Part shown: piece by piece, positions 56,687-64,000 of the stretch
Layout: each line of letters opens with the position of its first letter
Position numbering within the stretch: the first letter of the stretch is position 1
Source of the DNA: Streptomyces albofaciens JCM 4342
GTDB lineage: Bacteria > Actinomycetota > Actinomycetes > Streptomycetales > Streptomycetaceae
Reading direction: 5' to 3'
Length of the DNA stretch: 64,000 bases
NCBI RefSeq assembly: GCF_008634025.1
Contig: NZ_PDCM01000001.1
Span: forward strand, 1,478,001 to 1,542,000
Notes under the pieces: model-generated
Told to the model about the DNA's origin: nothing
Seen by the model: only the letters and a program-made list of their open reading frames with translations
The model's database searches: none
Program-made: the position numbers and the translations under genes

Positions 56687-57841
56687 CTACACCCCCAGCT
56701 CCCGCGCGATCAGCAGCCGCTGCACCTCGCTCGTCCCCTCGCCGATCTCCAGGATCTTGGAGTCGCGCCACATACGGGCGACCGGGTACTCGTTCATGAA
56801 GCCGTAGCCGCCGTGGATCTGGGTGGCCTCGCGGGCGTTGTCCACCGCGATCTCGGAGGAGTACAGCTTGGCGAGCGCCGCCACCTTCTTGAACGGCTCG
56901 CCGTGCACCAGCCGGGACGCGGCGTCGCGCCAGGCCAGCCGGGAGGTGTGCGCCCGCATCTCCATGTCGGCCAGCTTGAACTGGATGGCCTGGTTGTGGC
57001 CGATCGGCCGCCCGAAGGCGTGCCGCTCCTTGGCGTACCGGACGGACTCGTCCACACAGCCCTGCGCGAGGCCGGTGGCCAGCGCCGCGATGGCGATCCG
57101 GCCCTCGTCCAGGATGCGCAGGAACTGGGCGTAGCCGCGGCCCTCCGTGCCGACCAGGTTGCCCACCGGGACCCGTACGTCGGAGAAGGACAGCTCCCGG
57201 GTGTCCGAGGCGTTCCAGCCGACCTTCGAGTACGGGGCGGCGACGGTGAAGCCCGGGGTGCCGGACGGCACGATGATCGAGGAGATCAGCGGGCTGCCGT
57301 CGTCCTTGCGGCCGGTGACGGCGGTGACCGTGACCAGGCCGGTGATGTCGGTGCCGGAGTTCGTGATGAAGCACTTGGTGCCGTTGATCACCCACTCGTC
57401 ACCGTCCCGTACGGCGGTGGTGCGGGTGGCGCCCGCGTCCGAGCCGCCGTCCGGCTCGGTCAGGCCGAAAGCGCCCAGCACCTCACCGGTACACATCCGG
57501 GGCAGCCACTCGCGCTTCTGCTCCTCGGTGCCGAAGTGGTAGATCGGCATGGCGCCGAGCGAGACGGCCGCCTCCAGGGTGATCGCCACGGACGAGTCGA
57601 CCCGGGCCAGCTCCTCCAGGGCGATGCCGAGGGCGAGGTAGTCGCCGCCCATGCCGCCGTACTCCTCGGGGAACGGCAGGCCGAACAGGCCCATGCGGCC
57701 CATCTCCCGCACGATCTCGTACGGGAACTCGTGGTGCTCGTAGAACTCGCCGATCTTGGGGGCGACGACGTCATGGGCGAACGCCTCCACCGTGCGCCGC
57801 AGCTCTTCCAGTTCGGGGGACAGGCGGTGATCCAGGGACAT
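56687..57841 (-). CDS. acdH: Acyl-CoA dehydrogenase (branched-chain/isovaleryl-type)
   Basis: 384 aa FAD enzyme. FAD/substrate motifs GAFGLTEPDGGSDAGATRTTAV and WVINGTKCFITNSGTDITGLVTVTA; catalytic region ATQIHGGYGFMNEYPVARMWRDSKILEIGEGTSEVQRLLIARELG. It oxidises acyl-CoA esters such as isovaleryl-CoA in leucine/valine breakdown. Last gene of a four-gene operon with HMG-CoA lyase and the carboxylase subunits, 3 bp after HMG-CoA lyase; I believe this is the AcdH gene described in Streptomyces. Confidence 0.93.
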   Translation of the reverse strand: MSLDHRLSPELEELRRTVEAFAHDVVAPKIGEFYEHHEFPYEIVREMGRMGLFGLPFPEEYGGMGGDYLALGIALEELARVDSSVAITLEAAVSLGAMPIYHFGTEEQKREWLPRMCTGEVLGAFGLTEPDGGSDAGATRTTAVRDGDEWVINGTKCFITNSGTDITGLVTVTAVTGRKDDGSPLISSIIVPSGTPGFTVAAPYSKVGWNASDTRELSFSDVRVPVGNLVGTEGRGYAQFLRILDEGRIAIAALATGLAQGCVDESVRYAKERHAFGRPIGHNQAIQFKLADMEMRAHTSRLAWRDAASRLVHGEPFKKVAALAKLYSSEIAVDNAREATQIHGGYGFMNEYPVARMWRDSKILEIGEGTSEVQRLLIARELGV

Positions 57842-57844
57842 CGT

Positions 57845-58783
57845 TCACTCCTTGTGGGAGAGGGCGCGGACGGTGCGGGACGGGCTCGGACGGCCCAGCT
57901 GTTCGGCCATCCACACGCTTGTGGCGGTGAGCCGGCCCAGGTCGACCCCGGTCTCGATGCCGAGGCCGTGCAGCATCCACACCAGGTCTTCGGTGGCGAG
58001 GTTGCCGGTGGCGCTCTTGGCGTACGGGCAGCCGCCGAGGCCGCCCGCCGACGCGTCGACGGTGGTGACGCCGTGCTGGAGCGCGGCGAGGGTGTTGGCC
58101 AGCGCCTGGCCGTAGGTGTCGTGGAAGTGCACGCCGAGGCGGTCGGTGGGCACGCCCGCCTCGTTCAGCGCGGCGAGCAGCGCCTGTACGTGCCCGGGGG
58201 TGGCGACGCCGATGGTGTCGCCGAGGCTCAGTTCGTCACAGCCCATGTCGAGCAGGGCGCGGCAGACCCGTACGACCTGTGCGACGGGCACCGGGCCCTC
58301 CCACGGGTCGCCGAAGCACATGGAGAGGTAGCCGCGGACGTGCGCCCGCTCCTCCTTCGCGCGGGCGACCACGGGCGTGAACATGGCGAGCGATTCCTCG
58401 ACCGTGCGGTTGAGGTTGGCCTTGGCGAACGACTCGGTGGCGCTGCCGAAGACCGCGATACGGCGGGCGCCGAGGGCCAGCGCGCGGTCCAGTCCGCGGT
58501 CGTTGGGCACCAGGACCGGCAGATGTACGCCGAGGCCGTCCAGCATCGGGTAGAGCTGTTCGGCGTCGGCCAGCTGCGGCACCCACTTGGGGTGCACGAA
58601 GCTGGTCGCCTCCACGGTGCCCAGCCCGGCCCCGGCGAGGCGCCGGATGAATTCGGCCTTGACCTCGGTGGGGACGACGGCCGACTCGTTCTGGAGGCCG
58701 TCGCGGGCGCCGACCTCATGGATACGGACCCGGGCGGGCAGGCCCGGTGCCGGGACGGTCATGGGGAGTCCGGAAGCGGTCAT
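57845..58783 (-). CDS. hmgL: Hydroxymethylglutaryl-CoA lyase
   Basis: 312 aa from ATG 58783 (GAGGAGG site). HMGL-like TIM barrel: [58 protein letters not shown], ending [38 protein letters not shown], with the catalytic Cys in GGCPYA. It cleaves HMG-CoA to acetyl-CoA and acetoacetate, the last step of leucine degradation. ATGA overlap (4 bp) with the carboxylase gene upstream. Confidence 0.95.
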   Translation of the reverse strand: MTASGLPMTVPAPGLPARVRIHEVGARDGLQNESAVVPTEVKAEFIRRLAGAGLGTVEATSFVHPKWVPQLADAEQLYPMLDGLGVHLPVLVPNDRGLDRALALGARRIAVFGSATESFAKANLNRTVEESLAMFTPVVARAKEERAHVRGYLSMCFGDPWEGPVPVAQVVRVCRALLDMGCDELSLGDTIGVATPGHVQALLAALNEAGVPTDRLGVHFHDTYGQALANTLAALQHGVTTVDASAGGLGGCPYAKSATGNLATEDLVWMLHGLGIETGVDLGRLTATSVWMAEQLGRPSPSRTVRALSHKE

Positions 58784-60801
58784 GCCGTTGCCTCCTCGGT
58801 CGGGGCGGCCGCCTGCCCGTCCGCGGCCTGCGGGCCGGACGCGTCCGGCCCGGCGGACGCGTCCGGATCGACGACGGCGAGCACCTGGTCCATGGCGACC
58901 GTGCTGCCGGGGGACACGCCCAGCTCGCTGACCGTGCCGGCGTGCGGCGCGGAGATGACGTGTTCCATCTTCATGGCCTCGACGACCAGCAGCCCCTGCC
59001 CGGCGGCCACTTCGTCGCCGACGGCCACCTTCACGACGGTGACGGTGCCGGGCATCGGCGCGGTCAGCGCGTCCATGCCGTGCGCCCCGGCGGCGCCGCG
59101 CAGGGTGTCCGCGACCGGGTCGTGGTCGCTCACGTGCCAGGCGTCGCCGTCCCGGCCGAGCCAGTCGCCGGCCCGGCGGAAGGTGTGCACGACGCCGTCC
59201 ACGGTGACGCGGACCGCATCGGCCGTGACGTGTCCGGTGCCGGTGGCCCGCACCGGGTCGTGACCCGGGACCTTGACCCAGTGCGCCGTGGGCACCGTAC
59301 GGCCGCCGATCCGCCAGCCGTCCGGTACGGAGAACGGGTCCACCCAGCCGCCGTCCGGCACCGGCTCCAGCGCCGCGTTCCGTACGGCCGCGGCCGCCGC
59401 GTACACCTCGGCCGGCACCTCCCGCGGTACCAGCGCGTCCATCTCGCGCTCGACCAGCCCGGTGTCCAGCTCGCCCGCCGCGACGGCCGGGTGGGCCAGC
59501 AGCCGGCGCAGGAAGCCGGTGTTGGTCGGCACGCCGAGCACAACCGTTTCGGCGAGCGCGGCGCGCAGCTTGCGCAGGGCGGTCGCGCGGTCCGGGCCGT
59601 ACGCGATCACCTTCGAGAGCATCGGGTCGTACAGGCTCCCGACCTCCGTGCCCTCGGACAGGCCGGAGTCCGTGCGCACCCCGTCGCCCCGCGGCTCGGC
59701 GAGCGCCAGGACCGTGCCGCCGGAGGGCAGGAAGCCGCGCGCGCCCTCCTTCACCGACACCGTCTCGGCGCAGATCCGGGCCTCGACGGCGTGCCCGGTC
59801 AGCCGGACGTCGTCCTGCCCGAACGCCAGCGGCTCCCCGGCGGCGATGCGCAGCTGCCACTCGACCAGGTCGAGGCCGGTGACGTACTCGGTGACCGGGT
59901 GCTCGACCTGGAGGCGGGTGTTCATCTCCATGAAGTAGTACGAGGCGGGGTCGTCGCCCGGCACGATGAACTCGACCGTGCCCGCGCCCCGGTAGCCGCA
60001 CGAGCGCGCGGCCTGGACGGCGGCCTCGCCCATCGCGGCCCGCGTCGCCTCGTCCAGCAGGACGGACGGCGCCTCCTCGATCACCTTCTGGTGGCGGCGC
60101 TGGAGCGAGCACTCGCGCTCGCCGAGGTGGACGACGTTGCCGTGCGCGTCCGCGAGGACCTGGATCTCGATGTGCCGGGGGCGGTCCACCCAGCGCTCGA
60201 CCAGCAGCGTGTCGTCGCCGAACGAGCCCCGCGCCTCCCGCCGCGCGGCGGCGATCTCGTCGGCGAGCAGCGCCTCGTCCCGCACCAGACGCATGCCCTT
60301 GCCGCCGCCGCCCGCGGACGGCTTCAACAGCACCGGCATCCCGATCTCGCGCGCCGCGTCGGCCAGTTGGGCATCGGTCAGTCCGCTCCCGGAGGAGCCG
60401 GGCACGACCGGCACACCGGCCGCCCGCACCGTCTCCTTGGCGCGGATCTTGTCCCCCATCAGCTCGATGGCCTCGGCGGACGGCCCGATGAAGACCAGCC
60501 CGGCGTCGGCGCAGGCCGCCGCGAACCCGGTGTTCTCGGCGAGGAAGCCGTAGCCCGGATGCACGGCCTGCGCACCGCTGCGCCGCGCCGCCTCGATCAG
60601 GCGGCTCGCGTCCAGATAGCTCTCGGCGGCGGGCGGCGGGCCGATCCGTACGGCCGTGTCGGCCTCGCGGACGTGCCGGGCGTCGGCGTCCGCGTCGCTG
60701 AAGACGGCGACCGAGCGGATGCCGAGCGCGCGCAGCGTCCGGATGACGCGGACCGCGATCTCGCCCCGGTTGGCGACCAGCACGGTGTCGAACATGCTCA
60801 T
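58780..60801 (-). CDS. Acyl-CoA carboxylase alpha subunit (biotin carboxylase + BCCP), probably methylcrotonyl-CoA carboxylase
   Basis: 673 aa. Biotin carboxylase domain: [40 protein letters not shown] (ATP loop), [73 protein letters not shown] middle domain leads to the biotinyl domain [19 protein letters not shown] with the biotin-accepting Lys. The neighbours (HMG-CoA lyase, acyl-CoA dehydrogenase, carboxyltransferase) indicate 3-methylcrotonyl-CoA. MSMFDT at 60801 chosen for the AAGGAA site; the extra C-terminal Ala/Pro tail ([19 protein letters not shown]) is not usual. Confidence 0.93.
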   Translation of the reverse strand: MSMFDTVLVANRGEIAVRVIRTLRALGIRSVAVFSDADADARHVREADTAVRIGPPPAAESYLDASRLIEAARRSGAQAVHPGYGFLAENTGFAAACADAGLVFIGPSAEAIELMGDKIRAKETVRAAGVPVVPGSSGSGLTDAQLADAAREIGMPVLLKPSAGGGGKGMRLVRDEALLADEIAAARREARGSFGDDTLLVERWVDRPRHIEIQVLADAHGNVVHLGERECSLQRRHQKVIEEAPSVLLDEATRAAMGEAAVQAARSCGYRGAGTVEFIVPGDDPASYYFMEMNTRLQVEHPVTEYVTGLDLVEWQLRIAAGEPLAFGQDDVRLTGHAVEARICAETVSVKEGARGFLPSGGTVLALAEPRGDGVRTDSGLSEGTEVGSLYDPMLSKVIAYGPDRATALRKLRAALAETVVLGVPTNTGFLRRLLAHPAVAAGELDTGLVEREMDALVPREVPAEVYAAAAAVRNAALEPVPDGGWVDPFSVPDGWRIGGRTVPTAHWVKVPGHDPVRATGTGHVTADAVRVTVDGVVHTFRRAGDWLGRDGDAWHVSDHDPVADTLRGAAGAHGMDALTAPMPGTVTVVKVAVGDEVAAGQGLLVVEAMKMEHVISAPHAGTVSELGVSPGSTVAMDQVLAVVDPDASAGPDASGPQAADGQAAAPTEEATA

Positions 60802-60825
60802 CTGTTCCTTCACTTCCCGCACCCC

Positions 60826-62472
60826 TCACATCCGGAAGACGCCGTAGCCCGGCTCGCCCAGCGGCGCGTTGCCGCAGGCGGTCAGCGCCAGGCCCAGCAC
60901 CCGGCGGGTGTCCAGCGGGTCGATGACCCCGTCGTCCCACAGGCGCGCGGTCGCGTAGTAGGCGTTGCCCTGCGTCTCGTACTGCTCGCGCACCGGCGCC
61001 TTGAAGGCGGCCTCCTCCTCGGCGCTCCACTCCTCGCCGCGCGCCTCCAACTGGTCGCGCTTGACGGTCGCGAGGACGGACGCGGCCTGCTCGCCGCCCA
61101 TCACCGAGATCTTGGCGTTCGGCCACATCCACAGGAAGCGGGGCGAATAGGCCCGGCCGCACATCGAGTAGTTGCCCGCGCCGTACGAGCCGCCGATGAC
61201 GACGGTCAGCTTGGGCACCCGGGTGCACGCCACCGCCGTGACCATCTTCGCGCCGTGCTTGGCGATGCCGCCGGCCTCGTAGTCGCGGCCGACCATGAAG
61301 CCGGAGATGTTCTGGAGGAACACCAGCGGGATGCCGCGCTGGTCGCACAGCTCGATGAAGTGGGCGCCCTTCTGGGCGGACTCGGAGAACAGGATGCCGT
61401 TGTTGGCGACGATGCCGACCGGGTGGCCGTGGATGTGCGCGAAGCCGGTGACCAGCGTCGTGCCGTACTCGGCCTTGAACTCGGCGAAGCGGGAGCCGTC
61501 CACGACGCGCGCGATGACCTCCCGTACGTCGTAGGGCGTACGGGAGTCGACGGGCACCACGCCGTACAGCCCGGCCGGGTCGAGCTTGGGCTCCTCGGCG
61601 GGCCGCACCGTCCAGGGCAGCGGGCCGCGGCCGCCGAGCGTGGAGACGATCGTGCGCACGATGCGCAGCGCGTGCTCGTCGTCCTCGGCGAGGTGGTCGG
61701 TGACGCCGGACGTACGGGAGTGCACCTCGCCGCCGCCCAGCTCCTCGGCCGTGACGACCTCGCCGGTGGCGGCCTTCACCAGCGGCGGCCCGCCCAGGAA
61801 GATCGTGCCCTGGTTCCGTACGATCACGGCCTCGTCGCTCATCGCCGGGACGTACGCGCCGCCCGCCGTGCAGGAGCCGAGCACCGCCGCGATCTGCGGA
61901 ATGCCGGCGCCGGACATCCGCGCCTGGTTGTAGAAGATCCGCCCGAAGTGCTCCCGGTCGGGGAAGACCTCGTCCTGCATCGGCAGGAAGGCGCCGCCCG
62001 AGTCGACCAGGTAGAGGCACGGCAGGCGGTTCTCCAGGGCGATCTCCTGGGCGCGCAGGTGCTTCTTGACGGTCATCGGGTAGTACGTGCCGCCCTTGAC
62101 GGTGGCGTCGTTGGCGACGATCACCGTCTCGCGGCCGGAGACCCGGCCGACGCCCGCGATCACGCCCGCGGCGGGCGCGGCACCGCCGTACATCCCCTCC
62201 GCGGCCAGCGGCGCGACCTCCAGGAACGGCGAGCCGGGGTCCAGCAGCGCGTCCACCCGGTCGCGGGGCAGCAGCTTGCCGCGCGCCGTGTGCCGGGCGC
62301 GGGCCTTCTCGCCGCCGCCGAGGCGGGCCGCGGCGAGGCGGGCGCGCAGGTCGTCGGCCAGCTCCTGGTGGGCGGCCTCGTTGGCGCGCCAGGCGTCCGA
62401 GGCCGGGTCGGCCGTGCTGTCGAGCACCGGTGCCTGCTGCGTCGGGTCCTTCGCCCTCGGATCCATCAGCAT
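60826..62472 (-). CDS. Acyl-CoA carboxylase beta subunit (carboxyltransferase)
   Basis: 548 aa, crotonase-fold carboxyltransferase: [115 protein letters not shown] and [48 protein letters not shown]. These are typical of the 3-methylcrotonyl-CoA carboxylase beta subunit rather than AccD of acetyl-CoA carboxylase. First gene of the leucine-catabolism operon; GGAGG site before ATG 62472. Divergent from the TetR gene, probably its regulator. Confidence 0.94.
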   Translation of the reverse strand: MLMDPRAKDPTQQAPVLDSTADPASDAWRANEAAHQELADDLRARLAAARLGGGEKARARHTARGKLLPRDRVDALLDPGSPFLEVAPLAAEGMYGGAAPAAGVIAGVGRVSGRETVIVANDATVKGGTYYPMTVKKHLRAQEIALENRLPCLYLVDSGGAFLPMQDEVFPDREHFGRIFYNQARMSGAGIPQIAAVLGSCTAGGAYVPAMSDEAVIVRNQGTIFLGGPPLVKAATGEVVTAEELGGGEVHSRTSGVTDHLAEDDEHALRIVRTIVSTLGGRGPLPWTVRPAEEPKLDPAGLYGVVPVDSRTPYDVREVIARVVDGSRFAEFKAEYGTTLVTGFAHIHGHPVGIVANNGILFSESAQKGAHFIELCDQRGIPLVFLQNISGFMVGRDYEAGGIAKHGAKMVTAVACTRVPKLTVVIGGSYGAGNYSMCGRAYSPRFLWMWPNAKISVMGGEQAASVLATVKRDQLEARGEEWSAEEEAAFKAPVREQYETQGNAYYATARLWDDGVIDPLDTRRVLGLALTACGNAPLGEPGYGVFRM

Positions 62473-62569
62473 CGGACCTCCGTCTCCGTCGGCTCCATCG
62501 CCACCGGCTGCATCGCTAGGGCCTTTCTCGTCCGGCTGCCGCGCGTGCCGGGGGTCGCCCGGCGGCGCG

Positions 62570-62630
62570 GTTAATGGGCGTTAACTTCATTTCTCCCAGG
62601 TTAACGACCACTAACCCGCCTGTCTACAAT
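62570..62630. promoter_or_regulatory. Divergent operator-promoter region of the catabolic operon and tetR
   Basis: Inverted repeats GTTAA-N6-TTAAC (62570-62585) and GGTTA-N8-TAACC (62599-62616) are candidate TetR sites. Plus-strand -10 TACAAT (62625-62630) lies 7 bp before the tetR ATG, so the second repeat covers the -35/-10 spacer; the first lies toward the carboxylase gene promoter. Confidence 0.65.
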
Positions 62631-62637
62631 TAGTTGT

Positions 62638-63411
62638 ATGAGCAGCACACACGCCCCGGCAGCCACCAGCCGACGCGAGCAGATCCTCAAGGAGGCCGCC
62701 CGGCTCTTCGCCGAGCGCGGGTTCCACGGCGTCGGCGTGGACGAGATCGGGGCCGCCGTCGGGATCTCCGGGCCGGGCCTGTACCGCCACTTCGCGGGCA
62801 AGGACGCGATGCTCGCCGAACTGCTCGTCGGCATCAGTGAACGGCTGCTGGACGGCGGCCGCATCCGGGCCGCGTCCGGCGGGGACAGCCCCGCCGCGGT
62901 CCTGGACGCGCTGATCGACGGGCACATCGACTTCGCGCTCGACGACCGGCCGCTGATCACTGTCCACGACCGCGAACTGGACCGGCTGCGCGAGGCCGAC
63001 CGCAAGCGGGTGCGCCGCCTCCAGCGCGAGTACGTGGAGCTGTGGGTGCAGGTGGTGCGCGAGGTGTACCCGGCGTGCGCCGAAGCGGACGCCCGCGCCT
63101 CCGTGCACGCCGTCTTCGGCCTGCTCAACTCGACCCCGCACCTCAGCCGCCCCGGCGCGCTCCCGGGCCGTACGGAGATGTCGGCGCTGCTGCACCGGTT
63201 GGCGCGCGGGGCGTTCGCGACGCTGGCGGGGGACGGGGGCGCGGCGGGCGACGCAGGCGGTGCGCGGCGCGGGAGTGCGGCGGGCGACGCGGGTGCCACG
63301 GGCGGTGCGCGGCACGGGAGCGCGGCGGCCGACGCGGGCGCCACGAGCGGTGCGCGGCACGGCGCGGGGGCCTTCTCCGGTCCCTCGGACACCCCTGGAC
63401 AGTCTCGCTGA
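62638..63411 (+). CDS. TetR-family regulator of the acyl-CoA catabolic operon
   Basis: 257 aa. N-terminal TetR HTH: RREQILKEAARLFAERGFHGVGVDEIGAAVGISGPGLYRHFAGKDAMLAELL. Ligand domain: SPAAVLDALIDGHIDFALDDRPLITVHDRELDRLREADRKRVRRLQREYVELWVQVVREVYP. No ribosome-binding site precedes the ATG and a -10 box lies 7 bp upstream, so the mRNA is probably leaderless. After residue 200 the protein ends in three degenerate repeats (AAGDAGG..ARRGS, AAGDAGATGGARHGS, AAADAGATSGARHG). Likely ligand: an acyl-CoA. Confidence 0.92.
   Translation: MSSTHAPAATSRREQILKEAARLFAERGFHGVGVDEIGAAVGISGPGLYRHFAGKDAMLAELLVGISERLLDGGRIRAASGGDSPAAVLDALIDGHIDFALDDRPLITVHDRELDRLREADRKRVRRLQREYVELWVQVVREVYPACAEADARASVHAVFGLLNSTPHLSRPGALPGRTEMSALLHRLARGAFATLAGDGGAAGDAGGARRGSAAGDAGATGGARHGSAAADAGATSGARHGAGAFSGPSDTPGQSR
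63241..63363 (+). repeat. Three tandem repeats in the tetR tail
   Basis: Units at 63241-63276 (36 bp), 63277-63321 (45 bp) and 63322-63363 (42 bp) share GCGGCGGGCGACGC...GGTGCGCGGC and keep frame. Unit 1 lacks 9 bp. Confidence 0.85.
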
Positions 63412-63491
63412 CCGCCGGGTAGCTTTCGGCTGAGCAAGCGCTTAGTCGACGGGCCGGCGGTGGCCGGCCGGCGGACCTGAGGAGGCGGCGG

Positions 63492-64000
63492 ATGCGCCGT
63501 ACGGTGTTCAACGAGGATCACGAAGCGTTCCGGGAGACGATCCGCGCCTTCATCGCCGCCGAGGTCGTCCCCGTCTACGACGAGTGGATGCAGGCCGGCC
63601 AGGTCCCCCGCGACTTCTACAAGAAGCTCGGCGAACTGGGCGTCTTCGGCATCGAGGTCCCCGAGGAGTACGGCGGCGCCGGCCAGACCAGCTTCAAGTT
63701 CAACGCCGTCATCACCGAGGAGTGCGCCCGGGCCGGCGTCAGCTTCGGCGGTTCCGGCGTCCACACGGCGCTGTGCCTGCCGTACTTCCTCAAGTACGCG
63801 ACCGAGGAGCAGAAGCGGCGCTGGCTGCCGCCCTTCGTCTCCGGCGACATGATGACCGCCATCGCCATGACCGAACCCGGCACCGGCTCCGACCTGGCCG
63901 GCATGAAGACCACCGCCAGGCTCTCCGAGGACGGCACCCACTACGTCCTCAACGGCGCCAAGACCTTCATCACCGGCGGCGTCCTGGCCGACCGCGTCAT
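63492..64000 (+). CDS. Acyl-CoA dehydrogenase (3' truncated by window)
   Basis: 169 residues visible from ATG 63492 (GAGGAGG site); the gene runs off the window. N-terminal helical domain (DHEAFRETIRAFIAAEVVPVYDEWMQAGQVPRDFYKKLGELGVFGIEVPEEYGGAGQ) and the FAD-binding motif TAIAMTEPGTGSDLAGMKTTARL with HYVLNGAKTFITGG. Same orientation as tetR and 80 bp downstream; a palindrome AAGCGCTT (63436-63443) of the kind seen before TetR-controlled fatty-acid genes lies in the gap. Confidence 0.92.
   Translation, partial: MRRTVFNEDHEAFRETIRAFIAAEVVPVYDEWMQAGQVPRDFYKKLGELGVFGIEVPEEYGGAGQTSFKFNAVITEECARAGVSFGGSGVHTALCLPYFLKYATEEQKRRWLPPFVSGDMMTAIAMTEPGTGSDLAGMKTTARLSEDGTHYVLNGAKTFITGGVLADRV

Noticed and set aside
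58747..62574. 1275-codon plus-strand and 1391-codon minus-strand alternative frames across the carboxylase operon
   Set aside because: Both are shadows of the carboxylase alpha, beta and HMG-CoA lyase genes, whose catalytic motifs are complete in other frames.

Overview
The window is high-GC actinomycete DNA, almost certainly a Streptomyces. Evidence: an adpA-orn pair with a bldA-type TTA codon in adpA, a CebR-type regulator with TGGGAGCGCTCCCA boxes, a WhiB-family protein, GC-rich codon use and Streptomyces-type neighbours (glmS, GH20 hexosaminidase, the acyl-CoA dehydrogenase/HMG-CoA lyase/acyl-CoA carboxylase cluster).

Layout. 1-6020 is host DNA: the 3' part of cebR (+), two secreted cellulases (GH6 and GH5, -) preceded by CebR boxes, an AraC-type regulator (-) divergent from an NAD(P)-binding reductase-like gene (+), and a long hairpin that was probably the original terminator of the tRNA-His gene. 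6015-48041 is a complete-looking temperate siphophage prophage (about 42 kb) integrated into the 3' end of tRNA-His(GTG). A 26-bp direct repeat (6015-6040 and 48016-48041) marks attL and attR. 48017-64000 is host again: tRNA-His, orn, adpA, a small membrane protein, a universal stress protein, glmS, a conserved small gene, a GH20 hexosaminidase, a leucine/acyl-CoA degradation operon (acyl-CoA dehydrogenase, HMG-CoA lyase, carboxylase alpha and beta) with a divergent TetR regulator, and a second acyl-CoA dehydrogenase cut by the window end.

Prophage organisation, read right to left because most genes are on the minus strand. A tyrosine integrase lies beside attR. The genetic switch is a repressor (+) facing a Cro-like gene (-) across an array of TGGACA/TGTCCA half-sites. 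A tightly overlapping early operon (45.5-36.2 kb) carries an excisionase-like HTH protein, YqaJ-type exonuclease, ERF annealing protein, DEDDh exonuclease, RuvC-like resolvase, a DnaB-N/RecA-like helicase and WhiB. An array of 15 exact CGTGAAG iterons just downstream of the helicase gene is the likely replication origin. The 29-36 kb region is accessory: small genes on both strands, a lipoprotein, LuxR-type HTH, and four overlapping membrane-protein genes, two of which end in possible nucleic-acid-binding domains. The late operon (28.6-9.2 kb) runs terS, terL, portal-MuF fusion, two small genes, HK97-type protease, a 49-aa basic protein, major capsid protein, connectors, tail terminator, major tail protein, the G/GT chaperones made by -1 frameshifting, tape measure, distal tail, fibre and baseplate proteins, endolysin, holin and a coiled-coil/TM protein, ending at a strong terminator. 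Six further minus-strand genes near attL (resolvase-like pseudoenzyme, XRE-DUF5753 and DUF6879 proteins, small proteins) look like lysogenic cargo.

The most interesting unannotated signals are: a two-part motif repeated upstream of terS and of the capsid gene (candidate activator-dependent late promoters); the iteron origin; the switch operator array; a second tandem palindrome upstream of a plus-strand regulator; the membrane-protein cassette; a four-hairpin non-coding segment beside attL; replacement of the host tRNA terminator by a phage one; and repeat-rich C-terminal tails on three separate host regulators.
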